NCBI GenBank assembly: GCA_964471755.1
Contig: CAYYJM010000291.1
Span: forward strand, 1 to 7,305
Source of the DNA: CAYYJM01 sp964471755
GTDB lineage: Bacteria > Planctomycetota > Planctomycetia > Gemmatales > Gemmataceae
Direction: 5' to 3'
Length of the DNA stretch: 7,305 nt
Under the pieces are notes generated by a model. That model had not been told where the DNA came from, searched no databases, and worked only from the letters and a program-made list of their open reading frames with translations. The stretch's first letter is position 1, and every line of letters starts with the position of its first letter. The position numbers were made by a program, and so were the translations under genes. Below, piece after piece: positions 1-5,568 of the stretch.

Positions 1-1
1 G

Positions 2-457
2 AAGCTCATTCCGCTGTTCATCTGCAATCTGGCCGCCGATCAGTCCGTGCCGGTCTACGGCGACGGTCAGCAGGTGCGCGACTGGATTCACGTTCGTGAT
101 CACTGTGCAGGCGTCCATGCCGCCTGGCGATCCGGCCGACCCGGCGAGGTCTACAACCTCGGCGGACGCTGTGAGCGGACCAATCTCGAGCTGACGCGAG
201 CCCTGCTCAAGGGCATGGGCAAGCCGGAGTCCCTCATTCGGTTCGTCGAGGACCGACCCGGCCACGATCGCCGTTACGCGATCGACTGTTCCAGGGCCGA
301 ACGCGAACTCGGTTGGCAACCGGTGATGACGTTCGACCAGGGCCTCCGCGACACGATCGAATGGTATCGAACCAACACGGACTGGGTCGCACGGGTTCGC
401 TCCGGTGCGTACCGCGAGTATTACCAGCAGCAGTACGGCTCACGGCAATCGACCTGA
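2..457 (+). CDS. rmlB: dTDP-glucose 4,6-dehydratase, C-terminal part (5' truncated by window edge)
   Basis: The open frame runs in from the left edge, and its first visible residues, KLIPLFICNLAADQSVPVYG, are the conserved stretch preceding the YGDG loop of RmlB. It continues with DGQQVRDWIHVRDHC, the YNLGG strand and a C-terminal ELGWQP motif typical of extended SDR nucleotide-sugar enzymes. RmlB converts dTDP-glucose to dTDP-4-keto-6-deoxyglucose, a cytoplasmic step towards dTDP-rhamnose and other deoxysugars of cell-surface glycans. Only about 151 residues are present; the NAD-binding Rossmann half and the catalytic residues lie outside the window. A GTG at 47 is an internal valine codon, not the real start, because homology extends upstream of it. 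The gene lies 73 bp upstream of a second SDR gene on the same strand, suggesting a sugar-nucleotide operon. A related dTDP-sugar epimerase/dehydratase is the main alternative. Confidence 0.88.
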   Translation, partial: KLIPLFICNLAADQSVPVYGDGQQVRDWIHVRDHCAGVHAAWRSGRPGEVYNLGGRCERTNLELTRALLKGMGKPESLIRFVEDRPGHDRRYAIDCSRAERELGWQPVMTFDQGLRDTIEWYRTNTDWVARVRSGAYREYYQQQYGSRQST

Positions 458-530
458 ACCATCGACGCCAGGGACAGGTGACACCTCGACGTCAGACGAC
501 GTGAGAGGAGCAGCGTCAGGGGGCCAGGAC

Positions 531-1487
531 ATGGCACGCTATCTGGTGACCGGGGCGGTCGGCTTCGTCGGTCGCCATCTGCTGCGGAGCCTGGCTACTC
601 AGGGTGACGCCGTCGAGGTCGTCGGCCTGGATCGGTCGGGCCGTTGGCCGGACGATTGTGCCGACCTGGCGAGCCGCTTTCAGTTGATGCGAGTGGACCT
701 GCTGGATCGGCCCGCCCTGGAACAGGTGCTGGCCGAGGTGCGCCCCGAGCGGGTCATCCACCTGGCGGGATTCGCCTCGCCAGCGGCGGCCTTGCGCGAT
801 CCGCTGGCGGCCTGGTCGGGCAACCTGACCGCGACGTTGCATCTGTTCGAGGGCCTGGTGACGGTGGGTTTACAGCCGCGAGTGCTGTTCGTGGGCACCG
901 GCCAGGTGTACGGCGACGTGCCGACCGGGACGGTGCTGACGGAGGAGGCACCACTTCGGCCGAACAATCCCTACGCGGCGAGCAAGGCGGCGGCCGACCT
1001 GGCCGGCTGGCAGTATTTCGCCACGACGGGGTTGCCGGTCCTGCGCGTTCGACCGTTCAACCATGTCGGGCCGGGTCAGTCGGCGGATTACGCGGTGGCG
1101 AACTTCGCACGGCAACTGGCCGCGATGGAACGTGGCGAACAGGGGCCGGTTCTGGAGACGGGCAATCTGTCGCCGCGTCGTGATCTGACCGATGTGCGTG
1201 ATGTGGTGCGGGCCTATCTGCTACTGCTGGAGCAGGGCGAGGCGGGAGCGGCGTACAACGTGGCCAGCGGCACGACGGTGACCATGGCCGAGGTGGTGCA
1301 GCGCCTGATTCGCCTGTCAGGTCTGCAAGTCGAGGTGCGTTCACGGTCGGACCTGACACGGCGAGTGGACCTGTCGGTGCCGGTGGTGGACACCAGTCGG
1401 TTGCGAGAGGTTACCGGCTGGCAGCCGACGATTTCGCTGGATCAGACGCTCGCTGACGTACTGGATGCCTGGCGACGGGCCGGGTAG
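531..1487 (+). CDS. rmd: NAD-dependent epimerase/dehydratase family, GDP-4-keto-6-deoxy-D-mannose reductase-like
   Basis: This is an extended short-chain dehydrogenase of 318 residues, the usual length for GDP-6-deoxy-D-mannose reductase, which makes GDP-D-rhamnose. Visible elements are the N-terminal nucleotide-binding loop TGAVGFVG (7-14), acidic D34 at the end of the second strand, active-site T123 in GTGQVYG, and Y148-x3-K152 in NPYAASKAAAD. The substrate-side motif RPFNHVGPGQS (174-184), the segment GNLSPRRDLTDVRDV and the C-terminal TGWQP are strongly Rmd-like. Where RmlB-type dehydratases carry T-D-E at the active site, this protein has T-G-Q, which fits a reductase. The ATG at 531 was chosen because the NAD-binding motif begins immediately after it; the frame is open back to 405, but that stretch overlaps rmlB and has no SDR features. 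A dTDP- or GDP-6-deoxytalose-forming reductase is possible. Confidence 0.85.
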   Translation: MARYLVTGAVGFVGRHLLRSLATQGDAVEVVGLDRSGRWPDDCADLASRFQLMRVDLLDRPALEQVLAEVRPERVIHLAGFASPAAALRDPLAAWSGNLTATLHLFEGLVTVGLQPRVLFVGTGQVYGDVPTGTVLTEEAPLRPNNPYAASKAAADLAGWQYFATTGLPVLRVRPFNHVGPGQSADYAVANFARQLAAMERGEQGPVLETGNLSPRRDLTDVRDVVRAYLLLLEQGEAGAAYNVASGTTVTMAEVVQRLIRLSGLQVEVRSRSDLTRRVDLSVPVVDTSRLREVTGWQPTISLDQTLADVLDAWRRAG

Positions 1488-1557
1488 CGAGAAAACGACG
1501 CAGCCCAGGCGTCATGCGGCCCGGGCCAGTTCCTTCGGGCGGACGCACTTCAGACGG

Positions 1558-2784
1558 TCACACCCGGTTGCTGTACTTCTTCACGCGGCGTCCGAAGACG
1601 GGCGTTGAACTCTTCGATTCTTCCGCCTTCTTGATTCGCGGCCGGGAGGCCTTGAAGTCTTCAAAGCGGTCTTCCTGCAATTGCAGGTTGATGAAGGCCT
1701 CGATGGCCGTCAGCTGATCGCCCTGCTCGGGCGTGATGAACGAGTAGGCGACGCCGTCGGCACCGATACGGCCGGTACGGCCGATACGATGGACGTAGTT
1801 CTCCACGTCGTCGGGGATGTCGTAGTTGATGACGTGCGAGATGTTCTTGACGTCGATACCCCGGCCGACCACGTCGGTCGCCACCAGGGTCGAGATCTTG
1901 CCGTCGCGGAAGCCCTGCATGATGCGATTGCGCAGCGTCTGGGACAGATCGCCGTGCATCAGCGCGACGCGCGTCCGTTCATGACGGAGCATCCGGTAGA
2001 GATCCTCGGCCCAGCGTTTCCGCTGGCAGAAGATGATGCACTGCCGTGGCTCCTCGCGTTCGAGCAGTTTCACCAGCAGCGGGAACTTGCGATCCTCGTC
2101 CACGGTGAAGAAGAGCTGGCGGATCTTCTCGACGGTAATGCGTTCCGGCGAGAGGTTGATCTGGAGCGGATTGTGCATGTACCGCTCGGCCAGGCGAAGC
2201 ACCTCGGCCTCCAGCGTGGCGGACAGCAGCAGCGTCTGGCGTTGCTCGGGGCAGCGCCGGAGGATCCGTTCGATGTCCGGTCGGAAGCCGATGTCGAGCA
2301 TGCGGTCGGCTTCATCGAGGACCACGAAACGGATCGAGTCGAGTTTCAAGGTTCCCCGGCGGATGTGATCGATCACTCGACCGGGGGTGCCCACGATCAG
2401 GTCGCAGCCTTCCTTCAGGGCGGCCAGTTGTGAGCCCATGCCGGTGCCGCCGTAGACCGGCAGCAGGCTACAGCCCGGATGAGGAGACAGCTTCTCGGCT
2501 TCCTCGCACACCTGCACGGCCAGCTCACGCGTGGGAACCAGGATGATTCCCTGCGGACCGGATGGATTGCGTTCGTGCCAGGTGTGGAAGAAGGGAATGA
2601 GAAAGGATGCGGTCTTCCCAGTGCCAGTCTGAGCCTGCCCGATCACGTCCAGGCCCTTGAGGGCCTCGGGGATCAGGGCGGCCTGGATCGGCGTCGGTTG
2701 CACATACCCGGCCTGATCCAGACAGGCGAGTTGTTCGGGGAGCAGTCCCAGAGGCTGGAATCCCAGCAGCGGTTCAGTCGTCAC
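1558..2784 (-). CDS. DEAD-box ATP-dependent RNA helicase
   Basis: The 408-residue protein has all the helicase motifs in order: Q motif around GYVQPTPIQ (26-34), Walker A AQTGTGKT (51-58), PTRELA (84-89), GG (112-113), TPGR (133-136), DEAD (157-160), SAT (188-190), the IIFCQ strand (250-254), motif V ATDVVGRGID (302-311) and HRIGRTGR (332-339). It therefore uses ATP to unwind or remodel RNA in the cytoplasm; family roles include mRNA decay, ribosome assembly and cold adaptation, but the sequence does not say which. The C-terminal 30 residues are basic and probably an RNA-binding tail. The start is a GTG preceded by GTGAGG at suitable spacing, with an in-frame TGA three codons upstream that rules out a longer product. 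It is convergent with rmd (70 bp apart) and divergent from the membrane-protein gene. Motif V has VGRG where bacterial members usually have AARG. Confidence 0.95.
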   Translation of the reverse strand: MTTEPLLGFQPLGLLPEQLACLDQAGYVQPTPIQAALIPEALKGLDVIGQAQTGTGKTASFLIPFFHTWHERNPSGPQGIILVPTRELAVQVCEEAEKLSPHPGCSLLPVYGGTGMGSQLAALKEGCDLIVGTPGRVIDHIRRGTLKLDSIRFVVLDEADRMLDIGFRPDIERILRRCPEQRQTLLLSATLEAEVLRLAERYMHNPLQINLSPERITVEKIRQLFFTVDEDRKFPLLVKLLEREEPRQCIIFCQRKRWAEDLYRMLRHERTRVALMHGDLSQTLRNRIMQGFRDGKISTLVATDVVGRGIDVKNISHVINYDIPDDVENYVHRIGRTGRIGADGVAYSFITPEQGDQLTAIEAFINLQLQEDRFEDFKASRPRIKKAEESKSSTPVFGRRVKKYSNRV

Positions 2785-3105
2785 CAGACCTCACTTCAAT
2801 GTGGTTTCGGCTGAAGAAACGGAGAGGAGATCCGTACATCGATTCCGGCGGAAAGTCACTCGTCGCTTCAATTCGGCCGCGGCTCATCAGCCCGGAGGTT
2901 GTCAGGTTATCCAAAGACCCTCTTTACACAATGGTAAACCGATCCGGCGCAGGTGTCCAGAGCGGTTCCGCCGCCCCCCTGTCCGGAAGGGTCTTCGCGT
3001 GAGCTACATCCGTCACAGGCGGCAGGCTACGCATTTACGCGACAGGCCATACAATGGTCGCCATCGTCTCGGGCACCGTTCTTTCTCTTGCCGCTGGGAA
3101 CTGCC
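2785..3105. other. Divergent intergenic region, about 320 bp, no convincing gene
   Basis: This stretch separates the leftward helicase gene from the rightward membrane-protein gene and should hold both promoters. Short open frames across it have no recognisable protein features and no ribosome-binding sites. On the plus strand there are two weak promoter-like patches: TTGTCA at 2899-2904 followed by an AT-rich TTTACACAAT, and TACAAT at 3050-3055. I see no strong hairpin, riboswitch-like pattern, tRNA or long repeat. The helicase leader on the minus strand shows no clear -10/-35 pair. Confidence 0.6.
3050..3055 (+). promoter_or_regulatory. Candidate -10 element (TACAAT) for the membrane-protein gene
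   Basis: TACAAT matches five of six bases of the sigma-70 -10 consensus and lies about 50 bp before the ATG at 3106, a sensible place for a promoter. There is no good -35 match at 16-18 bp upstream (for example CTACGC at 3027-3032), so this may be chance or may use a different sigma factor. Confidence 0.25.
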
Positions 3106-3702
3106 ATGAGTGCCGGTTGGGATCCCTCTGTGCCGCAGCCCTCGAACGCCGACTACGCCGCTGGTGCGGTGCAGTACGCCCGATCTCGCACGGCCTTGCC
3201 GGGTCTGCTCCTGATCGTCGTCGGCATCTTCAGTCTGCTCGGTGCCCTCGCGGTCCTGAACGTTGGCATCCACCTCTACCGGATGACGGACGACCAGTAC
3301 CAGACGTGGATCGAGCAGACTATCGACCAGACGGAACAGATGTTTCCGGGCAGCGAGGCGGCGGAAACGTTGCGACGGCCAGAATTCCGCGGCCAGGCTA
3401 CGCAACTGTACCTGATCACCGCTGCTCTGTGGGGGGTCGTCGCGGTGGTGATCTTCCTGGCTGGCTTCCGCATGCGCCAGGTACGCGGCTACGGCCTGGC
3501 GTCGATGGGCTCCTTCCTGGCGATGCTGCCATGCGTCCACTGCGGTGGCTGTCTGGGCCTGGGCCAGATCGCCGGCATCTGGGCTCTGGTCGTCCTCTTT
3601 GATCCGATGGTGCGGATGGCCTTCACTGTCATGGCGATGCCACCGGGCCAGCAGTATCCCGGCCAGTATCCCAGCCCGAACGACCCACGGCCGGGAGGGT
3701 GA
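3106..3702 (+). CDS. Small multi-pass membrane protein of unknown function
   Basis: The 198-residue protein begins with a soluble, Pro/Ser-rich N-terminus, then has hydrophobic segments at about 31-57, 101-122 and 129-165; the last probably forms two spans or a hairpin. Between the first two is a polar, acidic stretch (about 59-98) including TDDQYQTWIEQTIDQTEQMF, which would form one exposed domain. The third hydrophobic region contains CVHCGGC (C143, C146, C149), followed by GLGQIAGIWALVVL, a turn-plus-helix pattern I associate with uncharacterised planctomycete membrane proteins. The C-terminus is a short Pro/Gly/Gln tail with two near-copies of GQQYPGQYP. The cytoplasmic membrane is the expected location; no enzymatic motif is visible. 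The ATG at 3106 was chosen because the in-frame extension back to a GTG at 2953 looks non-coding; its ribosome-binding site is weak. Confidence 0.75.
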   Translation: MSAGWDPSVPQPSNADYAAGAVQYARSRTALPGLLLIVVGIFSLLGALAVLNVGIHLYRMTDDQYQTWIEQTIDQTEQMFPGSEAAETLRRPEFRGQATQLYLITAALWGVVAVVIFLAGFRMRQVRGYGLASMGSFLAMLPCVHCGGCLGLGQIAGIWALVVLFDPMVRMAFTVMAMPPGQQYPGQYPSPNDPRPGG

Positions 3703-3708
3703 GCCGGC

Positions 3709-3738
3709 TTGCTCGGCGGGCTCGGTTCGGGGTATAGT
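3709..3738 (+). promoter_or_regulatory. Putative promoter of the toxin-antitoxin-like operon (TTGCTC-18-TATAGT)
   Basis: TATAGT at 3733-3738 matches five of six bases of the -10 consensus, and TTGCTC at 3709-3714 gives the TTG of a -35 at an 18-bp spacing. It lies 39 bp before the ATG at 3778, just after the end of the membrane-protein gene, so the small-protein operon probably has its own promoter. The -10 sits in the loop of a perfect inverted repeat (3721-3771), as expected if the operon's own product represses it by binding there. Confidence 0.45.
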
Positions 3739-3771
3739 GCCGGCGCTAATCGCCAGCCTTCCCGAACCGAG
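3721..3771. repeat. Perfect 11-bp inverted repeat spanning promoter and ribosome-binding site (possible operator)
   Basis: CTCGGTTCGGG at 3721-3731 is repeated as its exact reverse complement CCCGAACCGAG at 3761-3771, with 29 bp between. The spacer holds the candidate -10 TATAGT, and the right arm ends in the GAG of the GAGGA ribosome-binding site for the ATG at 3778. Two roles fit: a protein operator bound by the antitoxin, or an RNA hairpin that masks the ribosome-binding site if transcription begins upstream. It lacks a following T-run, so it is not a simple terminator. Confidence 0.55.
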
Positions 3772-3777
3772 GATGAC

Positions 3778-4020
3778 ATGGACGCGCAACCCATATCCGG
3801 CCTGGGGATGACTCGAAAGCAGCACATCCTGCTCGACGTGCCTCTGCCCATTCCGCTGCCTCTGGGCACTCGGATTCTCATTGAGATAATTCCGCTGAAG
3901 GATCCGCTGGACGGCCTTCCCACCGAGCCCCTGCCCCCGGAGCAGTTCGAGGAGCAGGGGGGTGATCGCAGCGATTTCCAGGGATACCCGTTCAAATACA
4001 GCCTGGATGAGTTGGAATGA
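3778..4020 (+). CDS. Small protein A, putative antitoxin of a PIN-type module
   Basis: This is an 80-residue acidic protein directly upstream of a VapC-like PIN gene, with which it overlaps by 4 bp (ATGA at 4017-4020); this is the classical antitoxin-first arrangement with translational coupling. The core HILLDVPLPIPLPLGTRILI is a pattern of beta strand, Pro-rich turn and second strand with GTR, resembling small antitoxin families whose consensus is roughly LDEPLPLPxGTxVxV. The C-terminal half is rich in Pro, Glu and Asp, compatible with an extended tail that wraps a toxin. I do not see a clear ribbon-helix-helix, HTH or complete AbrB domain. The start has GAGGA about 4-9 bp upstream. Its N-terminus resembles that of the protein encoded at 4437, including QPI at residues 4-6 and G10 in both. 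The antitoxin role is inferred from context and shape. Confidence 0.7.
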   Translation: MDAQPISGLGMTRKQHILLDVPLPIPLPLGTRILIEIIPLKDPLDGLPTEPLPPEQFEEQGGDRSDFQGYPFKYSLDELE

Positions 4021-4423
4021 GCCTCCTCCTGGACCACGATACCTACCTGGACCTCATTCGTGGGCGCAGGCATNNNNNNNNNNGGCCCATGCGCAGACTC
4101 AGGCAGGAAACTTTTCTCTCTGTGCGATCACCATCTACACGGTCGAAGCCTGGCTCGTTAGGTCGCGACGTTCGACCCCTCAGATGATGGCGGGCTACCA
4201 GCAATGGTTGGGCCGAGTTTCTGTGTTACCCGTTACCGAGGCGATCGCCGAAGAGTCTGTCCGGTTGCTTCAGCACATTCCGCGAACACGACCGATCCCG
4301 GCCTTGATTCCTGTGATGCTCGCCGCCACGGCCCTTGTTCACAGCCTCACTCTGGTCACCCACGAGACGGCGTTGTACTCCGTCTTTCCGGGCCTGATCA
4401 CCGAAGATTGGACCATCCCCTGA
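4017..4423 (+). CDS. VapC-like PIN-domain protein, interrupted by an assembly gap
   Basis: The start ATG overlaps the stop of gene A. The first 19 residues, MSLLLDHDTYLDLIRGRRH, are the N-terminal strand of PIN-domain ribonucleases with D6 and D8 in the LLDxD motif. Then come 10 Ns (4074-4083). After the gap the PIN protein continues in a different reading frame: SLCAITIYTVEAWL, VLPVTEAIAEESVRLL, MLAATALVHSLTLVTHE and a terminal GLITEDW. With about 8 missing residues the total would be near 139, normal for VapC. The frame clash is explained if the true gap is not 10 bases. VapC proteins cleave specific RNAs (often tRNA) with a Mg-dependent acidic centre. Here the positions usually held by Glu (T-x-x-E) and the second Asp (D-x-LIAATA) read T and P, so activity is uncertain. 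Confidence 0.8.
4074..4083. other. Assembly gap of 10 N within the PIN gene
   Basis: Ten undetermined bases. The reading frame entering the gap (codons in phase with 4017) differs from the frame leaving it (in phase with 4085). A continuous PIN gene requires the true distance to leave remainder 2 on division by 3; about 26 bases would give a family-typical length. The run is therefore a placeholder, not a measured gap. Confidence 0.97.
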
Positions 4424-4436
4424 ACGGAGAAATGGA

Positions 4437-4673
4437 ATGGAACCACAACCGATTCGCGTTCGCGGCACCGTTGGCGGCGGGTCCTACCTCGTCCTCGACG
4501 ATCCGGCTCCGCTCAACTCCTTCTTCGAGGTCGCCATCCGCTTCATCGCCGTGCCCCTGACGCCGGAGCAGAGCTGGGACGATCTGACTCCGGAGCAGCT
4601 CGCCGAGCTGGAGGCCCGCCTCGCCGCGACGCCCTTCCTGACTCTGCCCAACGACAGCACGGGGACGGCATGA
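4437..4673 (+). CDS. Small protein C, putative antitoxin-like paralogue of protein A
   Basis: This is a 78-residue acidic protein starting 13 bp after the PIN gene with an excellent ribosome-binding site (GGAGA at 4426-4430, 6 bp before the ATG). The N-terminal half has RVRGTVGGGSYLVLDDPAPL, a two-strand pattern like the small beta-rich antitoxin-type proteins common next to PIN toxins. The second half is a likely amphipathic helix containing LTPEQSWDDLTPEQLAELEA, with the LTPEQ unit twice, nine residues apart. It shares with protein A the start M-[DE]-x-QPI, G10, an L-x-L-D or LLD strand end, a P-x-P turn, a strand ending in PL and a PEQ motif downstream. It is probably co-transcribed with A and the PIN gene. 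Whether it binds the PIN protein, regulates transcription or does neither cannot be told from sequence. Confidence 0.7.
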   Translation: MEPQPIRVRGTVGGGSYLVLDDPAPLNSFFEVAIRFIAVPLTPEQSWDDLTPEQLAELEARLAATPFLTLPNDSTGTA

Positions 4674-4679
4674 TACCAT
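4651..4679 (+). promoter_or_regulatory. Weak candidate promoter for surE (ACGACA-17-TACCAT, extended -10)
   Basis: ACGACA at 4651-4656 matches four of six -35 bases. A 17-bp spacer leads to TACCAT at 4674-4679, which matches four of six -10 bases and has TG at the extended -10 position. It overlaps the end of gene C and lies 71 bp before the preferred surE start. The match is modest and could be chance; the alternative is read-through from the upstream operon. Confidence 0.25.
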
Positions 4680-4739
4680 AAGACTCTGCGATCCGGGAGG
4701 AGCCGGGTTCGCCAGTATGACCCGAGCGACCAATCTCCC

Positions 4740-4744
4740 GGAGG
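4740..4744 (+). promoter_or_regulatory. surE: Ribosome-binding site that decides the surE start
   Basis: GGAGG lies exactly 5 bp before the GTG at 4750, an optimal Shine-Dalgarno arrangement. The competing in-frame ATG at 4717 has its nearest purine-rich match (GGGAGGAG, 4695-4702) about 14 bp away, which is too far. Confidence 0.7.
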
Positions 4745-4749
4745 AACCC

Positions 4750-5523
4750 GTGCGGATCCTGCTCACCAACGACGACGGCGCTCTCGCCCCCGGATTGCGT
4801 GCCCTGCGCCAGGAACTGCTCAAGCTCGGTGAGGTCACCATCGTCGCCCCGGCCACGGAGCAGAGCGCCGCCGGCCACTCGGTCACGCTGACGGCTCCCC
4901 TGCTGGTCCAGGAACTTCTCGACACCGACCGCTCCCGGATTGGCTGGGCCGTCGAGGGGCGGCCGGCCGACTGCGTCAAACTCGCTCTCCGTGAGTTGCT
5001 TCCGCAGCCGCCCGACCTGATCGTCAGCGGCCTGAATGCTGGCTCCAACGCCGGCATCAACGTCCTGTATTCCGGCACCGTCGCCGCCGCCATCGAGGGG
5101 GCGTTCTTCCGCATCACGGCCATTGCCTGCTCGCTGAGTTACACCCTGGCCCGGCCGCTCGACTTTCCTTACGGGGCCAACCTGTCCCGCCAGGTGATCG
5201 AGCAGATCCTGGCCCGCAACCCGGCGGCCGGCAGTCTGTTCAACGTCAATATCCCGGACCTGGAGCGCGGACCGATCCGCGGCGTGGTTGTTCGGCCACA
5301 GAATGTCGCCGCGTACGAGGAGGTTTTCGACCGCCGAACCGATCCGCGTGGTCGTCTTTACTTCTGGACGAGTCCGGAGTTCACCTGTCCGGCACCGTTG
5401 CCCGATACCGACGTCACCGCCCTGGCGGAGAGCTATATCACCGTCACGCCGCTGCAGTTCAACCTGACCGATCAGGCCCGGTTGCAGGAGATGTCCGGCT
5501 GGGACTGGCAGCTGCGCGGTTGA
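4750..5523 (+). CDS. surE: 5'/3'-nucleotidase SurE
   Basis: SurE is a metal-dependent phosphatase that removes the phosphate from nucleoside 5'- and 3'-monophosphates and some short polyphosphates, and is linked to survival in stationary phase. With the GTG start the protein has 257 residues, close to the usual 250, and begins directly with VRILLTNDDG as in other family members. Metal and substrate ligands are visible: D8 and D9 in NDDG, S39 in APATEQSAAGHSVT, and N96 in SGLNAGSNAG, followed by the signature NVLYSGTVAAAIEG (104-117). It ends with VTPLQFNLTD, the usual C-terminal strand. All key residues are present, so it should be active. An alternative ATG at 4717 would add 11 residues, without a well-placed ribosome-binding site. 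It lies 45 bp upstream of the phosphatase gene with no terminator between them, so a shared transcript is likely. Confidence 0.95.
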   Translation: MRILLTNDDGALAPGLRALRQELLKLGEVTIVAPATEQSAAGHSVTLTAPLLVQELLDTDRSRIGWAVEGRPADCVKLALRELLPQPPDLIVSGLNAGSNAGINVLYSGTVAAAIEGAFFRITAIACSLSYTLARPLDFPYGANLSRQVIEQILARNPAAGSLFNVNIPDLERGPIRGVVVRPQNVAAYEEVFDRRTDPRGRLYFWTSPEFTCPAPLPDTDVTALAESYITVTPLQFNLTDQARLQEMSGWDWQLRG

Positions 5524-5568
5524 GCCGTGGCGATCACGAATCACTGAGAACATCCAGGGTGGCAGGCG

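Noticed and set aside
488..507. Imperfect palindrome CTCGACGTC/GACGTGAG before rmd
   Set aside because: It is short and bulged, and matches of this size are expected by chance in GC-rich intergenic DNA.
405..530. Upstream extension of rmd to an earlier start codon
   Set aside because: It would overlap the end of rmlB, has low-complexity Ser/Thr/Gly residues, and the SDR fold begins exactly at the ATG at 531.
1518..1527. GGCCCGGGCC palindrome between rmd and the helicase, considered as a bidirectional terminator
   Set aside because: The stem has no room for a loop and no adjacent T-run; I see no convincing terminator in the 70-bp convergent gap.
1681..2433. 250-codon open frame on the plus strand
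   Set aside because: It is antisense to the helicase, in register with its codons; Asp/Val/Leu-rich composition without motifs indicates a shadow.
3013..3825. 270-codon open frame on the minus strand
   Set aside because: It covers the membrane-protein gene and the candidate operator in antisense, is His/Arg/Gln-rich and has no domain.
3962..4073. Start of the PIN gene at 3962 in the downstream frame
   Set aside because: Translation before the Ns in that frame is unlike a PIN N-terminus, whereas the frame from 4017 gives a clear LLDHD strand; the apparent single frame is an artefact of the 10-N placeholder.
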